Assembly: GCA_030637065.1 (NCBI GenBank)
Contig: DAOVVQ010000003.1
Coordinates: 1-33,192 of the forward strand
DNA from: Planctomycetota bacterium
Lineage (GTDB): Bacteria; Planctomycetota; Phycisphaerae; Sedimentisphaerales; Anaerohalosphaeraceae
Direction of reading: 5' to 3'
Length of the DNA: 33,192 nucleotides
Shown here: piece by piece, positions 8,026-17,901 of the stretch
How the letters are laid out: every line of letters begins with the position of its first letter
How positions within the stretch are numbered: the stretch's first letter is position 1
Made by a program: the position numbers and the translations under genes
Notes under the pieces: generated by a model
Database searches by the model: none
What the model was told of the DNA's origin: nothing
The model's input: the letters and a program-made list of their open reading frames with translations, nothing else

Positions 8026-9306
8026 TTATGATTTAGTATTTGCTATTGGGTTGTTGTTTTCGAGTTTTGCTATTACGGCTGTGCCGCAGGCGTCGCCCCA
8101 GACGTTGACGGCGGTTCTGAACATATCGAGTATCCGGTCGACGGCGAGTATCATTGCGATCCCTTCGAGCGGCAGATTGACGGCCTTGAGGACGATGACC
8201 AGCGTGATGAGCCCTGCGCCCGGGATGGCGGCGGCCCCTATGGATGCCAGGGCGGCGGTGAGCATTATGATCAACTGGGTGGGTATGGTCATCTCGATCC
8301 CATAGGCCTGGGCGATGAATACGGCTGCGACGGCTTCGTAGAGTGCGGTCCCGTCCATGTTGATGGTCGCACCTAAGGGCAGGACGAATCCGGCGATGCG
8401 GTTCGGGATGCCGGCCTTTTTTTCGATGCACTCGATGGTTACCGGTAGAGTCGCTGCGCTGCTCGCGGTGCTGAATGCGGTGGCTATCGCGCTGAACATG
8501 TGCCTGACGAACTCCAGGGGCGAATATGCCCGGAAGATCAGCAGCAGTACCGGCAGGGTGACGCAGGCGTGGATGGCCAAACCGATCGCGACAGTAGCCA
8601 TGTAAACGGCCAGGGGCTTTATGATCTCGAGGCCCATCTGGCCGATGGTCGAGGCCATCAGTGCAAATACGCCGAACGGCGCCAGCCGCATTATCCAGTC
8701 GGTGATCCTGAGCATGACGGCGTTGAAGGACTCGAAGAGGTCGGCGAGCGGTTTTGCCCTGTCGCCTGCGCTGCCAAGTGCGGCGCCGAAGAGCAGTGAA
8801 AAGAATATGACCGCGAGCATTTTGTCGGCGGCCATCGATTGCAGTATGTTGGTCGGGACGATGTCGTTGAGAACGGATATCGCCGATGGGGGTTTGTGGG
8901 CTGAGCTGTCGAATGTTGCCTCCGCCGGCAGTTCGACGCCGAGGCCGGGGGTCAGGATGTTGACCAGTACGAGTCCGACGCCGACGGCAAGAAGTGTCGT
9001 TGCCGTGTAGTAGAGGAACGTGCGAAGGCCGATCCGTCCGAGGCTGCGGGCGTTGGGGATGGAGGCGACGCCGGTGACCATCGAGGCGACGACCAGCGGG
9101 ACGATGATCATCTTGAGCAGGCGAATGAAAATATCGCCGACGAACCTGATATGCACGGCATTGTCGCCAAGCAAAACGCCGGCAACAACCCCGCCGACAA
9201 TGGCAATACCGATCTGAGTATGAATCTTAAGCTTCAAAATCGCTCCTGAACCGACAAGATACGTTGAATAGACAATAAGCATACCGCAGACCCGGCCCGG
9301 AGTCAA
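8026..9306 (-). CDS. Dicarboxylate/amino acid:cation symporter (DAACS family)
   Basis: FVLPLGATINMDGTALYEAVAAVFIAQAYG and GAAAIPGAGLITLVIVLKAVNLP motifs; multiple TM segments. Confidence 0.93.
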   Translation of the reverse strand: MTPGRVCGMLIVYSTYLVGSGAILKLKIHTQIGIAIVGGVVAGVLLGDNAVHIRFVGDIFIRLLKMIIVPLVVASMVTGVASIPNARSLGRIGLRTFLYYTATTLLAVGVGLVLVNILTPGLGVELPAEATFDSSAHKPPSAISVLNDIVPTNILQSMAADKMLAVIFFSLLFGAALGSAGDRAKPLADLFESFNAVMLRITDWIMRLAPFGVFALMASTIGQMGLEIIKPLAVYMATVAIGLAIHACVTLPVLLLIFRAYSPLEFVRHMFSAIATAFSTASSAATLPVTIECIEKKAGIPNRIAGFVLPLGATINMDGTALYEAVAAVFIAQAYGIEMTIPTQLIIMLTAALASIGAAAIPGAGLITLVIVLKAVNLPLEGIAMILAVDRILDMFRTAVNVWGDACGTAVIAKLENNNPIANTKS

Positions 9307-9384
9307 GGGCTGATATACGAGCCCCTGTTGATCGCCGTTAGAGGGCGGGTGGGGGGATATACTTGTTTTTAAGTGGGACTGGTC

Positions 9385-9762
9385 TTATATCCATCGTCCG
9401 ATTATTAGTCCGAGCCATACGAATGCCAGGCCTGCGCCGTTTTGCAGCAGCAGGTTTGCCGATGCGCGGAACCATTGGGTCTGGTCGAGGAGTTGGGTGG
9501 TTTCGAACATGAAGGTTGAAAAGGTGGTAAACGAGCCGAAGAAGCCGATGAAGATGACGGCGTGGAGGTGCGGGCTCAGTTCGATGCGGCTGTGCGACAG
9601 CGCCCATACTATCCCGAAGAGCAGACAGCCGGTTATATTGACGATTGCCGTTGCCCATGGGAACTCAGACGGCAGACATCGCTGGACCAAACCGCCCATC
9701 AGATAACGAGCCAACGTGCCGATCGCCCCGGCGAGGGCGAGGAAAAGTATCTTTTGAACCAT
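9385..9762 (-). CDS. crcB: Fluoride ion channel CrcB/FluC
   Basis: GAIGTLARYLMGGLVQ, FPWATAIVNITGCLLFGIVWAL, GFFGSFTTFSTFMFET motifs; about 125 aa, four TM segments. Confidence 0.95.
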   Translation of the reverse strand: MVQKILFLALAGAIGTLARYLMGGLVQRCLPSEFPWATAIVNITGCLLFGIVWALSHSRIELSPHLHAVIFIGFFGSFTTFSTFMFETTQLLDQTQWFRASANLLLQNGAGLAFVWLGLIIGRWI

Positions 9763-9796
9763 CTGAACACTCTCGAAAAGGCTCGTTTAAATCCAG

Positions 9797-9842
9797 AAAA
9801 AAATAAATGTACCCGGTACAGTTAATTTGCCCGGGTACATTT
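9797..9842 (-). terminator. Rho-independent terminator downstream of tpsA
   Basis: Minus strand: aaatgtacccgg / ccgggtacattt 12-bp stem (+ strand arms 9805-9816 and 9831-9842) followed by TTTATTTTTTT. Confidence 0.78.
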
Positions 9843-9869
9843 AATTCGTATAGCTGACTATCACACCGA

Positions 9870-12800
9870 CTACAGCATACCGCCGACAAACTGCTCCATG
9901 AACATTGCGACGCGTTCGTCATTACTTTGTTCTACCAGACTTTCGACGAACGGATTGAGGTATGCCAACGATGTATTCAGGCCGAATTCGGTATACTCAC
10001 CGCTTGCAATTTCCGTCAAGATCTGATGAGATTCGGTGACGGCGGCAAGCCATGCCACGGCAGTATCGCCATCGGGCACAACGGCGAGCTGTTCCCTGAT
10101 CGAGCTGAATAACTCCGGAGTTGGCGGCTGGTCCGACGTGCTGAGCAGTACCGCTGCAAGAGGCCCAACGACAGGTTCGTAATCCTTAAGCGTCTTTTGA
10201 AGTTCCAATAATCTCATCGCCGACTTGATCGGGAGTTCGCTTGTATCGTAATCATCGCTGCCAAGTCCTTGAGCACTCAGGACATAATCCTCGCCGGGCT
10301 GGCCGAGATACGTCTTCCGCACTCCAAGACTATCGAGTAATGCCAGTATAGCCGCCATATTCGAGGGTATCCTTGTGATCTCGAGTTCCCGCGGCTGTAA
10401 CACATAACTCATGAGCGCAGGACTGTCATCGGTAAGCACAAATGCCGGGTCACCAAGCGTCAGGCCGTCACTGCTTCCACGAAGGATGTAGCCCCCCTGG
10501 TCGATATGCCACGATGACGATACCGCATCCAGATCCGTATCCGCGTAAGGTAACTTTAACAGCTCGCCTGAAACAGTAGACGATGCCGCCGCACCTGAAC
10601 CTGGCAAACCTCCATACTGTGCCTGGCTCCGTGTTTCACTTACCCGCGATACCACTTCAATTCGTGAGATGGGATGTTCCGCATCCATATCTTCAAGGTA
10701 GCTTATAAAATCGTCTGTGAAAGCCACTGTATGGGTCGCGTCAACAACAAGGGTTCCCCCTTCGGTTTCGAAATTGATCGCCTCGGAACCGACTCTCGCA
10801 AAAGTGTTTGCATTGGATTTAAATCCGCTCGCCAAATAGACGGCAATATCGATAGGATCGCCGGAATTTTCCCCAACGTTCTTGAGATTACCCTCTAATC
10901 GGTTATCAACCGCGGGATCCGAACCATAATATTCACCGTTTGCGGTTAGTTCGGCCTGGGTACCTAAGATCAGATTGTCATTACTTAAGATGACAATGGC
11001 TGCCTTTCCGTCTCCTCCGATTTCCAGAAGATCGACACCCTGGTCAGTCTTGTCATCCGAGTATCCGGTAACCGAAATGTTGAATTCATCACCGGCGTCT
11101 GTATAAACCTTGCCGGCTTTGGCAATTATCAATACGCCGCTATTGGCAGCGGTCAACGCTCCTTTGAGATTGATATCGCCGGTATCGGCCTGCAGATCGA
11201 TGCCGCCGTCGACATTTGCATAGCCGTCGAGTTCGATGTTGCCATCTGCTTCAATAGTCAGGTCGCTATTGTAGCCCGCGGGACGTATGCCAAAACCGTA
11301 ATGTGCATCAATGTCGCCATCGACTATTACATTCCTGCCTTTGAGTGTAATGTTTCCACCGCCACTGGCTAATATGCCGTCATCGCCGACAAAACCGTGG
11401 TCGTTTGCCAGCAGATCGAAACCTTTTGCATCCACCTCAATGGGACCATGAGCGGCCTCAAGCCTCCTGGCATTTATATCGGAGTCATAGCTGGAAAGGA
11501 TGACACCGCCGTTGGCTTTGGCTCCTATGGATTTCCACTGGTCAGCGGCATTATCATTGTTGCCGTCATAGGGCTTACCAATTGCCATATCTTCATCCAC
11601 TGCTATTGTCGAGCCGCGAGTACTCTCCAGCGTAAGGTCCGTATTCCCCTGGTTGGCAAAAGTGAACTCTGCAATATTCAGCGTATCTTTTTGTATCATT
11701 GTCAAGGTGCTGGCACCGGCTTTGATGGTCCCGCTGTCATACGTCATAGCCCCACCGGTTGCCTCGAGGAGAATGCTTCCGGCTTCAGCCAGGATATCCT
11801 GCAGCGCTACATCATCCTCTTCGACTATGGCTATATCTCCAGTCGCGGTCTGGGCGTTGAGGATCGTGATGTCCGTTTGTATCGCGGTGCCGAGTTCACC
11901 AATACCGGTCGAAGCAGTTAGTATCGCTTTGTTACCTGCAATGTCTATCGCCCCGTCCGTGTCCTCGATCTTACCGGTCGAGGCGGTCAACGTGGCAGTT
12001 GTAGCTGCATCCGCCAGGAACTCCGATATGTCGTTCTTAGCCCACATCGCGACCTGTCCGCTGTCGGCAGTGGCGCTTACAGAGGAAATACTGCCGGTGT
12101 TTGCTGTCAGGTCCGCCAAAGATCCGGCGTTAGCTGAGCTGTTCGTGATCGAATCGCCTGCCGACATCAATACGATTCCCGCACTGGCATCGGTACCGCC
12201 AATATTACCGCCAGCTGTCAAGTCCGCCAAAGGACCTGCTGTGACATTCGAGTTGAGTATGTCGCCTATTGCATCCAGATCTGCTAAATTGCCTGCGACG
12301 ACAGTCGAATCGAGTATACTGCCGGTCGCATCCAAATCTGCCGAGCCTGCCCCGCCTGCGGTGACGGACGAAGCCGTGAGATCGTTGCCGGTTACATCTA
12401 TGCCGATGTTACCGTTATTCGTGGTCGCAGTATTGACCGTCAGCGATCCGCCGCCCGACTGGCTGAATAAAATGCTGCCATCTCCACCGACAGTCAGCGT
12501 CGATGCGACAGCATCCGCGGCACCGCTGTTGTTGATGTCAATATCTCCGTTACCGGCAATATCAGCGGATATCGAAGTGCCGCCGGTATTGTCGATCTCT
12601 ATGTTACCACTGGCAGTATCGGCGTCTATAACAGCAGCCGAGGTCTCGATCGGCGAATTGCCGTATATGCCCGTTCCGGCACTCAGTACTGCTGTAGCTG
12701 CAGTTATGTCCGTATTGCCGTCCGTATCGGTTATCTTACCGTTCGAGGCGTTCAACATGGCAGTGCCGCCGGCGTTTGCCGAGAACCCCACGATGTTGCC

Positions 12801-14774
12801 GCCGGTAGCCCTCATGCTCGCATTTCCGGTAGTCGCAGTTACCGCCGAATCCAGGATGTCGCCGATGGTAGCCCTCATACTGACATTTCCGCCAGTCGCA
12901 GTTGCCGTTGTATTCGAGATGTCGCCGGTGTCAGTCTTGATCGTCGCTCCATTAGACGCCGTCGCCGTAGAATTTGAAAGATCTTTGTTGGCCCATATAG
13001 TTACGGCTCCGGCAGTGACGGCGGCATTAGAGATACTGCCGCCGGCGTCCGCTTTCAAAGTGGCGTAGTAGCCCGGAGCCGTCGATGCATTAACGACTGC
13101 ATTTTGTATGTCACCGGCTGCGGTCTTTATATCGGCGATGCCATTTGTTGCTGTAATCGCGACTGAATTCAGGCCGTCAGCTTCGGTGATGTAGATATTT
13201 CCGTTTGTCGACGTGGCCGTAAGATCGTCCACTGAGGTATATATCCGATCAACGGCAGTTCCAATACCGGTTCCAGCCATCATGTCAAGCGTGGCGGAAT
13301 TGGCAAGATCGGTTCCACTCTCTGCTATTGTGTAATCACCTGAGCGGGTTATTGACCCACTGCCATCATCCCAATTTCCAGAAGTGGCACTCAGGTGGTC
13401 CGCAAATAATGACAAAGTAATATCGCCAGCTGATGTGTCAATTGTCGTAGCTCCATCGATAGTTATGTTGTCTTCCGCCCACACCACGGTATTGGCGGCA
13501 TAATTTCCGCTAACCGAAGCATTTACCGGGTCTATTACAAAATTTCCGGCTTCGTAGCCTTCTTGGGCATAACCTAAGACGGAGCCTGCTATTGCGACAT
13601 CTTTTGCCGCACTAAACTCTCCGGTTCCACCGTCTCCCGAAGTTGCTCCACCGGATATGTCTATCGTTTGCCCGTCCTTTGCATAGGCATTGCCGTGTGA
13701 ATAGAGGTAAACATCGCCACCGGTAGAATCGACGTCGGCGCCTTTGGCCTCGATGAGGCTTGTATTCTCGAGGGTTATCGTTTCATTGGCAATTACTTCG
13801 ATATTGCCAGCCGTCGCGAGATCCCCTGCGTTTGCCTTGACTATACCTTCATTGGTAACAGTATCGCCGGTTATTGTTATGTTTCCACCGTCTACACCGG
13901 CTGTCGCGGAACTGACGTCCATAATGCCGGAATTGATGACGTTATTGCCCTGAGCTGTTATCACTCCGCCAGCCGCTGAGAGTTTGCCGACATTTTCCAC
14001 TACTCTGGAATAGACATCGCCGACAGATGCGAGGATAATTGTGCCGCCCGAGGCATTAATGTCGCCTTCGTTAAGAACGTCGGCAGGCGCATCCGGAGCC
14101 TGGGGCTGCGGTTGAAGCGAGCCGATCTCAACCATCACATTGCTGCTGTTCTGCCTGACAAAAACCCTGTCGCCCGCGGCCATTATCGCATAGCCCTCGG
14201 GACAATTTATACTACCGGCATTTGTCACCTGATTACCAATCAGATAGACTCTCTCGGCGGAAATTGTACCCCGATTAACGACATCACCATTGCCGCCGGA
14301 AAATACCATGTTATCCGCCAGGAAATCGCCATCGGACATATTCAGGCCGGAAGCGATGAACTGGCTGGCGTTGACGGACGAGCCGTCGCTTAAATAGATA
14401 CCCGCAGGATTAACGAAGACAAGCCTCCCGTTACTCGTGACATTGCCGTCTAGCAGAGACGGATTTGCCTTGATGATCCTGTTTAGTGTAGCGGCATTCA
14501 CCGAAGGCTGCGCGAAATCCACGGTCTTGCCGGCATCGACATTGAAGCGGTTGTACTCAATTACTGTCTTCATGCCGCCAGTGGTTACGGTTGTGGTATT
14601 ACCGGCTGTGTTGAACACAGCCGAACCGTGGGTGACATTTTCCCCCTCGATCATGCCAGGAACAGCATCTGCCAGGACAACTGAAAACGATGTGTTGAAT
14701 AACATGCAGCACACCAGAAAGTATACGGTTGCCTGCCTGAATAGACCTTTAGATATCTTTTTTGTAATTTTCAT
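9870..14774 (-). CDS. Filamentous-haemagglutinin-type two-partner secretion exoprotein (TpsA)
   Basis: TPS domain: AVPGMIEGENVTHGSAVFNTAGNTTTVTTGGMKTVIEYNRFNVDAGKTVDFAQPSVNAATLNRIIKANPSLLDGNVTSNGRLVFVNPAGIYLSDGSSVNASQFIASGL; long beta-helix-type repeats. ORF extends to 14855 but ATG at 14774 (MKITKKISKG) has a GGAAGGGAG Shine-Dalgarno-like sequence and a signal peptide. Confidence 0.93.
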   Translation of the reverse strand: MKITKKISKGLFRQATVYFLVCCMLFNTSFSVVLADAVPGMIEGENVTHGSAVFNTAGNTTTVTTGGMKTVIEYNRFNVDAGKTVDFAQPSVNAATLNRIIKANPSLLDGNVTSNGRLVFVNPAGIYLSDGSSVNASQFIASGLNMSDGDFLADNMVFSGGNGDVVNRGTISAERVYLIGNQVTNAGSINCPEGYAIMAAGDRVFVRQNSSNVMVEIGSLQPQPQAPDAPADVLNEGDINASGGTIILASVGDVYSRVVENVGKLSAAGGVITAQGNNVINSGIMDVSSATAGVDGGNITITGDTVTNEGIVKANAGDLATAGNIEVIANETITLENTSLIEAKGADVDSTGGDVYLYSHGNAYAKDGQTIDISGGATSGDGGTGEFSAAKDVAIAGSVLGYAQEGYEAGNFVIDPVNASVSGNYAANTVVWAEDNITIDGATTIDTSAGDITLSLFADHLSATSGNWDDGSGSITRSGDYTIAESGTDLANSATLDMMAGTGIGTAVDRIYTSVDDLTATSTNGNIYITEADGLNSVAITATNGIADIKTAAGDIQNAVVNASTAPGYYATLKADAGGSISNAAVTAGAVTIWANKDLSNSTATASNGATIKTDTGDISNTTATATGGNVSMRATIGDILDSAVTATTGNASMRATGGNIVGFSANAGGTAMLNASNGKITDTDGNTDITAATAVLSAGTGIYGNSPIETSAAVIDADTASGNIEIDNTGGTSISADIAGNGDIDINNSGAADAVASTLTVGGDGSILFSQSGGGSLTVNTATTNNGNIGIDVTGNDLTASSVTAGGAGSADLDATGSILDSTVVAGNLADLDAIGDILNSNVTAGPLADLTAGGNIGGTDASAGIVLMSAGDSITNSSANAGSLADLTANTGSISSVSATADSGQVAMWAKNDISEFLADAATTATLTASTGKIEDTDGAIDIAGNKAILTASTGIGELGTAIQTDITILNAQTATGDIAIVEEDDVALQDILAEAGSILLEATGGAMTYDSGTIKAGASTLTMIQKDTLNIAEFTFANQGNTDLTLESTRGSTIAVDEDMAIGKPYDGNNDNAADQWKSIGAKANGGVILSSYDSDINARRLEAAHGPIEVDAKGFDLLANDHGFVGDDGILASGGGNITLKGRNVIVDGDIDAHYGFGIRPAGYNSDLTIEADGNIELDGYANVDGGIDLQADTGDINLKGALTAANSGVLIIAKAGKVYTDAGDEFNISVTGYSDDKTDQGVDLLEIGGDGKAAIVILSNDNLILGTQAELTANGEYYGSDPAVDNRLEGNLKNVGENSGDPIDIAVYLASGFKSNANTFARVGSEAINFETEGGTLVVDATHTVAFTDDFISYLEDMDAEHPISRIEVVSRVSETRSQAQYGGLPGSGAAASSTVSGELLKLPYADTDLDAVSSSWHIDQGGYILRGSSDGLTLGDPAFVLTDDSPALMSYVLQPRELEITRIPSNMAAILALLDSLGVRKTYLGQPGEDYVLSAQGLGSDDYDTSELPIKSAMRLLELQKTLKDYEPVVGPLAAVLLSTSDQPPTPELFSSIREQLAVVPDGDTAVAWLAAVTESHQILTEIASGEYTEFGLNTSLAYLNPFVESLVEQSNDERVAMFMEQFVGGML

Positions 14775-14848
14775 CACTCTCCCTTCCGCTATTAACTTGT
14801 CACATTCAGAATATATCTGAAGCCCGGGATACACATACCGGGCCAAAG

Positions 14849-16801
14849 TTACCAACGATACACAAGATTAAAACTCCATCGACCATCGTTTCTGTGGGTA
14901 AGTGTCTTTCCGGTTGAAGGATCGGTTGTTGTTCGTAAAGGTATGCCGTAGTACACAGAACCGTCGAAATTGTCTCCAATTGTCGCAAGTATCCCCACGC
15001 CATACGAACTGAGTTCCTGGACCCTCTTGTCGCCGGCGACCGGATTTTCAGTAATGGCCCGGCCATAATCGTAAAAGACAAGCGGAGCCGCTTTTCTAAG
15101 CCAGGGCTTTTCAGCTTGCGTCCCGCTGGGGCTGTCGGCATTTCCCCTGGCGACAAGACCGTGCTTTACCAGGTCAAACTCATACTGAGCGGATATAAGC
15201 ATGCCGCCATCGGCAACGATCTCATCTTCGCCATAGCCTCTGACAGAATAAAGGCCGCCAAAGGGAGTCATCTTCGCGGCAACCAGCCTTTCATCGGAAT
15301 CGACCCAGCGGAAAGACGCTCCAGCCCGCCCAATCCTGTCCGTATCGTACTGGCTATGGGCCGCTGTCAGCGTATTGATCGTAAAATCAGGCTTTGTCCC
15401 AAGACGTGCTTCGGTGAACCTTTCCTGGCTGGAACCGTCAAAGCTCTCGGTCTGTGTAAATGACACAGACGTATCGGTCAAGTCATCCGCGTGATGAAGA
15501 GCAACGCCTGCGGACCACAGATCCATCTCGACATTGGTTTTAGCACCCAATGAAGGCTTCACCCGGCTTCTTTCATTGCTCAGCGAACCGGTAATATCCA
15601 GGAACCACGGATCGCTGTCGCTGTCAGCCAGGAAGAACTGGAATAAATTATATCGCAAAATACCGCCGTGGTAGTCACCGGCGCCACGGAAGTCGAATCC
15701 GCCGGCATCGTCCGTAGAAATGTCAAAATTGCTGTGCCCCGTATACAGGTTCAAACGCAAACGCGGTGTCCAAAGCGGCAACTCGTAACTGCCGTGAACG
15801 GAATAATTCTCACGGAACGGATTGGCGGGATGTTCGTGCAAAGGACCCTGGTATATACCCACAATCTTGTCGTCTATGCCGGTAAGGTTAGTGTTAATAA
15901 CGCCGAATCTCGGATTCCATCGCCTCTCTTTGGAACCTGAATTGTCAGACTGAACATAAAAATGCCAGGGGTTTCTTTCAAAAATCTCATAATCAAGCGT
16001 CAGCGAATCCGATGTCGTACCACGAGAGACGATCGGCGATATGTACCTGTCAGGATTGAGGTTGAGCAGATTGACAAAACGGTCAAGCTCCTCGCGATTG
16101 ATAGTCTGGCCCTCTTTTACCGGCGACCACTCCCGGAGAACAGACTCCTTGAGAACAGGCTTCTCATCGTCCCTTAGATCACGATACTTCAGGTCAGCCG
16201 GGACATCCGGGTCAAACACCTGGTACTTCGCATTGACCTGCGAGGTCTTTGCCTCGAGGACCTGGATAGGCAGAATGTCGTCCTTCAATACCGCCTTCTT
16301 CGTGTCCGGAAGCGCCTCCGCTGAGACGTACATATAAATGCCCGCGAAACCTCGATCTTCATAAACAGAAAGAAAGTACGCCATGAGCCCGAACATCTCT
16401 CGTGTGGAGACTTTGTGAACCCGACCGGGCATTGCGATAATGTCATGGATCGCCCTGAGATCGTACAGGTCGCCGGACTCAGCCGGTTTCGAGGGATCGG
16501 AGCTATCGAATACCGCAGGCAAATCTTTCAACAATTCGTCGTCTGATAACAGCGTATTGCCGTTGATCCGCAGTTCCCTGACGACAAAACGATCCGTGCT
16601 GTCAGCAGGAAGCGGCAGTTTCTCAGCCATAGTGTCCAGACGGTCTCTGTGCCGCTGGGCCGATTTGATCTTCTTATCCATTTCCAACTGGGCCTCCGTT
16701 TCGAGAGAGACCCGCTTGCCAGGAACGCCAGCCATAACACAAAAAACCGGTCCCAAACAAACAAAAACAACAATACAAATCATCCGTGTCGTGCGATCCA
16801 T
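14849..16801 (-). CDS. ShlB/FhaC/HecB-family TpsB outer-membrane transporter with POTRA domain
   Basis: Signal peptide; VRELRINGNTLLSDDELL POTRA-like; DYEIFERNPWHFYVQSDNSGSKERRWNPRFGVINTNLTGIDDKI; SVRGYGEDEIVADGGMLISAQYEFDLV; C-terminal RWSFNLVYRW beta-barrel end. Adjacent to tpsA. Confidence 0.92.
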   Translation of the reverse strand: MDRTTRMICIVVFVCLGPVFCVMAGVPGKRVSLETEAQLEMDKKIKSAQRHRDRLDTMAEKLPLPADSTDRFVVRELRINGNTLLSDDELLKDLPAVFDSSDPSKPAESGDLYDLRAIHDIIAMPGRVHKVSTREMFGLMAYFLSVYEDRGFAGIYMYVSAEALPDTKKAVLKDDILPIQVLEAKTSQVNAKYQVFDPDVPADLKYRDLRDDEKPVLKESVLREWSPVKEGQTINREELDRFVNLLNLNPDRYISPIVSRGTTSDSLTLDYEIFERNPWHFYVQSDNSGSKERRWNPRFGVINTNLTGIDDKIVGIYQGPLHEHPANPFRENYSVHGSYELPLWTPRLRLNLYTGHSNFDISTDDAGGFDFRGAGDYHGGILRYNLFQFFLADSDSDPWFLDITGSLSNERSRVKPSLGAKTNVEMDLWSAGVALHHADDLTDTSVSFTQTESFDGSSQERFTEARLGTKPDFTINTLTAAHSQYDTDRIGRAGASFRWVDSDERLVAAKMTPFGGLYSVRGYGEDEIVADGGMLISAQYEFDLVKHGLVARGNADSPSGTQAEKPWLRKAAPLVFYDYGRAITENPVAGDKRVQELSSYGVGILATIGDNFDGSVYYGIPLRTTTDPSTGKTLTHRNDGRWSFNLVYRW

Positions 16802-16850
16802 AATTTCCTATCCTTTCCTGTTCTTGAATGCCTACGTTGCCACACCCTGC

Positions 16851-16920
16851 CCCCTATTTAGGTGGGCACCGCTACCATTAGCGGTGAATACTGTGACACA
16901 TGCTAAACCGTAAACCACCC
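16851..16920 (-). promoter_or_regulatory. Candidate structured 5' leader of tpsBA
   Basis: Minus strand contains caccgct-aatggt-agcggtg (7-bp stem) immediately followed by cccacctaaatagggg; ggtgg upstream can pair with ccacc. No known family assigned. Confidence 0.35.
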
Positions 16921-16962
16921 AGAATAGAGCTATATTACAGTATTCTGAGCCAAAAGTAAAGG

Positions 16963-16984
16963 AAAAAATGGTAAAAACCACTTT
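16963..16984 (-). terminator. Possible terminator downstream of mlaA
   Basis: Minus-strand RNA aaagtggt-tttt-accatttt stem (one G.U pair) followed by TTTCC; located after the mlaA stop. Confidence 0.45.
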
Positions 16985-17058
16985 TCTCCTGCGTTTTATG
17001 GCTTTTCAGCGCTGATATCAATGCTTTTTGCTTAAACCGTTACAGAGAGGGTTTTTGG

Positions 17059-17880
17059 TTACTCCTGCACCTGCTTCTTGCGATATTGCAAATAGATATC
17101 GCGCATCGCCACGTAAGGGTCGAGGGATGACGACTTAAACGACTCGTATTCTCCCAGATTGAATGACCGTTTGTTGATGATCTTACCGGCTGAGATCGCG
17201 ATGACTGCCTCGTCAGGATTGACATATCGTACGGGATTCAGGAACCAGTCGCCTACCATCCCAACCGAATCACGCGCTGTCGAAGGGCCAAACAACGGCA
17301 GGACGATATAGAAGCCCGGATCGACCCCCCACGCCCCAAGAGTCTGCCCGAAGTCTTCGTAGACTCGATCGAGGCCCGGTTTTTCGCTCGCCGGGTCGCC
17401 AAAACCAAGAATGCCTTCCGTCGTATTGATAAAAAACCTGCGAAGTTCGATATCGGCGGACTCGCCCTTGCCCTGAAGGAGACAGTTGGCATAACGGACA
17501 GGGGTCGTCAGATTCCCGAAGAAATTGCCCACGCCTTCGCGAACAGGCTCGGGAATAACCGCCACCCACGTCCCTGCAACAGGCTCCAATACCCACGTGT
17601 ACAGCGCATCATTGACACCGTACATCAACCGATTAAAGGATTCCAGCGGGTCGGACACCTGGGCCGCCTGCTCGTCGAGTTCGTCTTCCAGGAGAGCGAA
17701 ATCGTCATCTTCGAATCCATCGCCGCCGTTTTCCACCGTGCCCACTATAGCCGGAGAAGAAACCCGACTATTCGATGTCGCACAGCCGCCCGTAAAGAGA
17801 GCGACAATCGCCAGTAACAGGGCTGCTGTCCTGAGCACACCGGCACCGACCGCTTTTTTAGATACTCCCATAAATCTCAT
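17059..17880 (-). CDS. mlaA: MlaA/VacJ-family phospholipid-binding lipoprotein
   Basis: DPLESFNRLMYGVNDALYTWVLEPVAGTW..VPEPVREGVGNFFGNLTTPVRYANCLLQGK...RFFINTTEGILGFGDPAS...EDFGQTLGAWGVDPGFYIVLPLFGPSTARDSVG; lipobox-like FTGGC. Confidence 0.95.
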   Translation of the reverse strand: MRFMGVSKKAVGAGVLRTAALLLAIVALFTGGCATSNSRVSSPAIVGTVENGGDGFEDDDFALLEDELDEQAAQVSDPLESFNRLMYGVNDALYTWVLEPVAGTWVAVIPEPVREGVGNFFGNLTTPVRYANCLLQGKGESADIELRRFFINTTEGILGFGDPASEKPGLDRVYEDFGQTLGAWGVDPGFYIVLPLFGPSTARDSVGMVGDWFLNPVRYVNPDEAVIAISAGKIINKRSFNLGEYESFKSSSLDPYVAMRDIYLQYRKKQVQE

Positions 17881-17901
17881 TTGAATACTCCTTGCAAAAG
17901 A

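Noticed and set aside
9763-9869. Fluoride riboswitch upstream of crcB
   Set aside because: No match to the crcB-motif consensus; the structure present is a terminator-like stem with U-tract for the upstream tpsA gene.
11653-13068. 471-aa plus-strand ORF antisense to tpsA
   Set aside because: Low-complexity Ala/Pro/Ser/Val translation mirroring the repeat composition of tpsA; no domain; the minus strand has clear TPS motifs.
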